Part shown: piece by piece, positions 6,624 through 7,733 of the stretch | Position numbering within the stretch: position 1 is the stretch's first letter | Layout of the letters: each line of letters opens with the position of its first letter | Source of the DNA: Anaerolinea thermophila | Lineage (GTDB): Bacteria > Chloroflexota > Anaerolineae > Anaerolineales > Villigracilaceae | NCBI GenBank assembly: GCA_022729775.1 | Contig: DZBA01000154.1 | Location: forward strand, 1-7,733 | Reading direction: 5' to 3' | Length of the DNA: 7,733 nucleotides | Position numbers and translations under genes: made by a program | The notes under the pieces: model-generated | What the model was told of the DNA's origin: nothing | Seen by the model: only the letters and a program-made list of their open reading frames with translations | Database searches by the model: none

Positions 6624-7010
6624 ATGACCCGCGTATATTTATCCGATGCAAGACCAGAAGAACGTTCAGCGCTTCGCGTGCTGCTTCTAGACTTGAATAT
6701 GGAAGTAGTTGGCGAAGCATCCGATTGGCTTACAACCTTAGTACAGGTTCCAATCAGCCGCATAGATATGTTATTGGTGGATTGGGAGTTGCTCCCAAAT
6801 AATGCGCCAAATGTGGCGCTCTATGAACTTCGAAAATCCTGCCCGGCTGCGCTGGTTGTTGTTCTCATTAGCCGTTTGGACGCTCGCACGCAAGCAGCGC
6901 TATCTGCCGGTGCCGATGCCTTTATCAGTAAAGATGAGACACCAGACCGTGTTGCTGAACGTCTGCGCACTGTTGCCGCAAATATTCGCAAGATAATGCC
7001 ATCTGGCTGA
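6624..7010 (+). CDS. Orphan receiver-domain protein (CheY-like, no output domain)
   Basis: 128 residues forming a single receiver. Phospho-acceptor D53 lies in MLLVDWELLP, Ser83 in VVLISR stands at the Thr/Ser position, and Lys103 lies in FISKDE. The usual acidic pair is reduced to one acid: SDA with Ser7-Asp8. The Mg-binding second Asp is kept while the first is lost, so the domain may still be phosphorylated but with altered kinetics. The start is uncertain. ATG 6624 begins exactly at the domain (MTRVYLSDARPEE) but lacks a ribosome site. In-frame TTG 6609 has GGGGAG six nt upstream, inside the hairpin stem. The open frame reaching back to 6519 would overlap the previous gene and encode the hairpin, so it is rejected. 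It follows the second kinase/regulator pair on the same strand and may be a phosphate sink or relay partner for that kinase. Confidence 0.85.
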   Translation: MTRVYLSDARPEERSALRVLLLDLNMEVVGEASDWLTTLVQVPISRIDMLLVDWELLPNNAPNVALYELRKSCPAALVVVLISRLDARTQAALSAGADAFISKDETPDRVAERLRTVAANIRKIMPSG

Positions 7011-7040
7011 ATGAGCAAACTGAAAATCCGGCGCGCCAAT

Positions 7041-7085
7041 ACTGCCCTGACCGCCGGCACAAACGCAATATGAGGCAGTTTTTTT
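7041..7085 (+). terminator. Probable intrinsic terminator after orphan receiver
   Basis: ACTGCC (7041-7046) pairs with GGCAGT (7074-7079), and the pairing runs directly into a tract of seven T (7079-7085). The loop is long (27 nt) and the stem short, so strength is doubtful. A second possible stem, CCGGCG (7028-7033) with CGCCGG (7052-7057), interleaves with it and would compete. Confidence 0.5.
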
Positions 7086-7107
7086 CAAACGATCTGGAGG
7101 ATCAAAC

Positions 7108-7341
7108 ATGAACAAGGATATTTTGCAAGGACAATGGAAACAAATTCGTGGTGAGGCAAAATCGTGGTGGGGAAAACTCACTGATGATGATCTGGAGCGC
7201 GCCGCCGGGAAGTACGATGTTCTGACCGGTATGCTTCAGGAAAAATACGGCTACACCCGCGAAATCGCTGCCAACGAAATTGACAAGCGCATCACGGAGT
7301 TTGAAGACAGACTGAAAACTAAAACGAAGCCCACTTCATAA
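7108..7341 (+). CDS. CsbD-like stress protein
   Basis: 77 residues, highly charged and soluble. The opening MNKDILQGQWKQIRGEAKSWWG, with the following LTDDDLERAAGKYDVLTGMLQEKYGY, is the diagnostic pattern of the CsbD family (N-G-x-W-K-Q-x-x-G-x-x-K, a W-G-K-L-T-D-D-D-L turn, then a helical repeat). The length is typical. CsbD was named as a sigma-B-controlled general stress protein in Bacillus, and its molecular function is still unclear; relatives are often induced by osmotic or envelope stress. ATG 7108 has GGAGG seven nt upstream, a strong site. It probably has its own promoter after the terminator at 7041-7085, although no clear hexamers are visible in the short gap. It is followed by a GlsB/YeaQ-like gene, a common stress-gene companion. 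Confidence 0.92.
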   Translation: MNKDILQGQWKQIRGEAKSWWGKLTDDDLERAAGKYDVLTGMLQEKYGYTREIAANEIDKRITEFEDRLKTKTKPTS

Positions 7342-7347
7342 TTTGCT

Positions 7348-7372
7348 CCCCCTTCTCCGCTAGAGAAGGGGG
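7348..7372 (+). terminator. Hairpin between csbD-like and glsB-like genes
   Basis: CCCCCTTCTC (7348-7357) pairs perfectly with GAGAAGGGGG (7363-7372) around loop CGCTA. Only a weak T-rich tail (TTCTATC) follows, so it is a leaky terminator or mRNA-processing hairpin at best. Similar pyrimidine/purine hairpins also occur as dispersed repeats. Confidence 0.55.
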
Positions 7373-7410
7373 TTCTATCAAAAAAACATTCTTTCAATTA
7401 GGAGATAAAA

Positions 7411-7674
7411 ATGAACCTTATCATATACCTCATCGTTGCAGCAATTATCGGCTGGGTGGCAACTGAATTAATGCGCGACCGCTCTAACCTTTTGATCAAT
7501 ATCGTCGTAGCAGTTGTCGGCGCATTCCTGGCTGGTTACTTTCTCAGCCCGTTCTTTAAGGTTGGGACGATTAACGACGCGATCACAATTCCCACCATGT
7601 TGGTCACGCTGCTCGGGTCTATCATCCTGCTGGCTATCGTCAACCTTTTCCAAAGGGGACGTCGTTCGGCGTAA
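7411..7674 (+). CDS. GlsB/YeaQ/YmgE-family small membrane protein (transglycosylase-associated family)
   Basis: 87 residues, almost entirely hydrophobic, with three membrane helices (about 3-18, 27-45 and 60-80) and a basic C-terminal tail (RGRRSA). The motif GWVATELMRD after the first helix, followed by the Gly-rich second helix VVAVVGAFLAGYFL, is typical of the GlsB/YeaQ/YmgE family. These proteins are annotated as 'transglycosylase-associated', but no enzymatic activity is established; relatives are stress-induced envelope proteins. The usual second-helix pattern N-I-(I/V)-V-G-x-x-G-A is recognisable in NIVVAVVGAF. ATG 7411 has TAGGAG six nt upstream. It lies 69 nt after the csbD-like gene on the same strand, with a hairpin between, so the two may be expressed together with read-through. 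Confidence 0.9.
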   Translation: MNLIIYLIVAAIIGWVATELMRDRSNLLINIVVAVVGAFLAGYFLSPFFKVGTINDAITIPTMLVTLLGSIILLAIVNLFQRGRRSA

Positions 7675-7733
7675 CCGGTTTAGAGACTGTTTCTTAAGTA
7701 CACGGATTACGCTGATTTCACGGATTCTCACGG
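7675..7733. repeat. CACGGATT-type repeat at the window's right edge (partial)
   Basis: After the last gene, CACGGATT occurs at 7701-7708 and 7719-7726 (18-bp period), and CACGG begins again at 7729. Short direct repeats of this wording are found between genes in many Chloroflexota-like genomes. The element runs beyond the window, so its length and copy number are unknown. No terminator is visible after 7674. Confidence 0.5.

Noticed and set aside
7468..7731. Minus-strand open frame opposite the GlsB-like gene
   Set aside because: It is antisense to a well-supported gene with a good ribosome site, and its product is a composition artefact.
7701..7733. CRISPR-like array at the right edge (CACGGATT repeats)
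   Set aside because: Repeat units are only 8 nt with about 10-nt gaps of similar wording, too short for CRISPR repeats and spacers, and no cas gene is present.

Overview
The window is a dense cluster of NarL/LuxR-type two-component signalling genes followed by two small stress-type genes. Base composition is moderate. The histidine kinases share a long motif around the phospho-accepting His (LEERQ-LAR-LHDAV-Q-LFSA), and a dispersed palindromic repeat and a CACGGATT-type repeat are present. Together these suggest a chromosomal segment of a Chloroflexota bacterium, probably Anaerolineae. That assignment is an inference from gene style, since the window contains no rRNA or other marker gene.

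Left part (1-1058, minus strand): a three-gene operon read leftwards. It comprises a conserved small protein with a possible STAS/SpoIIAA-like fold (666-1058), a stand-alone receiver (254-637), and the start of a membrane histidine kinase (1-238). The kinase is interrupted by a perfect 11-bp tandem duplication at 34-55. Removing one copy restores a reading frame that continues the family pattern, so this is either a very recent frameshift mutation or an assembly error. A divergent intergenic region (1059-1258) separates this operon from the plus-strand genes.

Middle part (1259-3993, plus strand): a 7TM-PAS-PAS-HisKA_3-HATPase kinase translationally coupled (GTGA overlap) to a NarL-type response regulator. 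A perfect 40-nt palindrome with A8/T8 flanks follows, which is an exceptionally clear intrinsic terminator. After it lies a roughly 135-bp imperfect palindromic repeat whose translation is a notorious spurious ORF.

Right part (4314-7010, plus strand): a soluble PAS-GAF-HisKA_3-HATPase kinase, its NarL-type regulator, a perfect 17-bp hairpin, and an orphan receiver without output domain. A probable terminator follows, then csbD-like (7108-7341) and GlsB/YeaQ/YmgE-like (7411-7674) small genes with a C/G-rich hairpin between them. The window ends inside a CACGGATT-containing repeat.

How the genes may work together: each complete kinase can phosphorylate its adjacent NarL-type regulator, which would then bind DNA. 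The two stand-alone receivers cannot bind DNA themselves and may act as phosphate sinks, relay intermediates or protein-interaction switches. The adjoining csbD and glsB-like genes make an envelope or general-stress output plausible, but nothing in the sequence proves that link.
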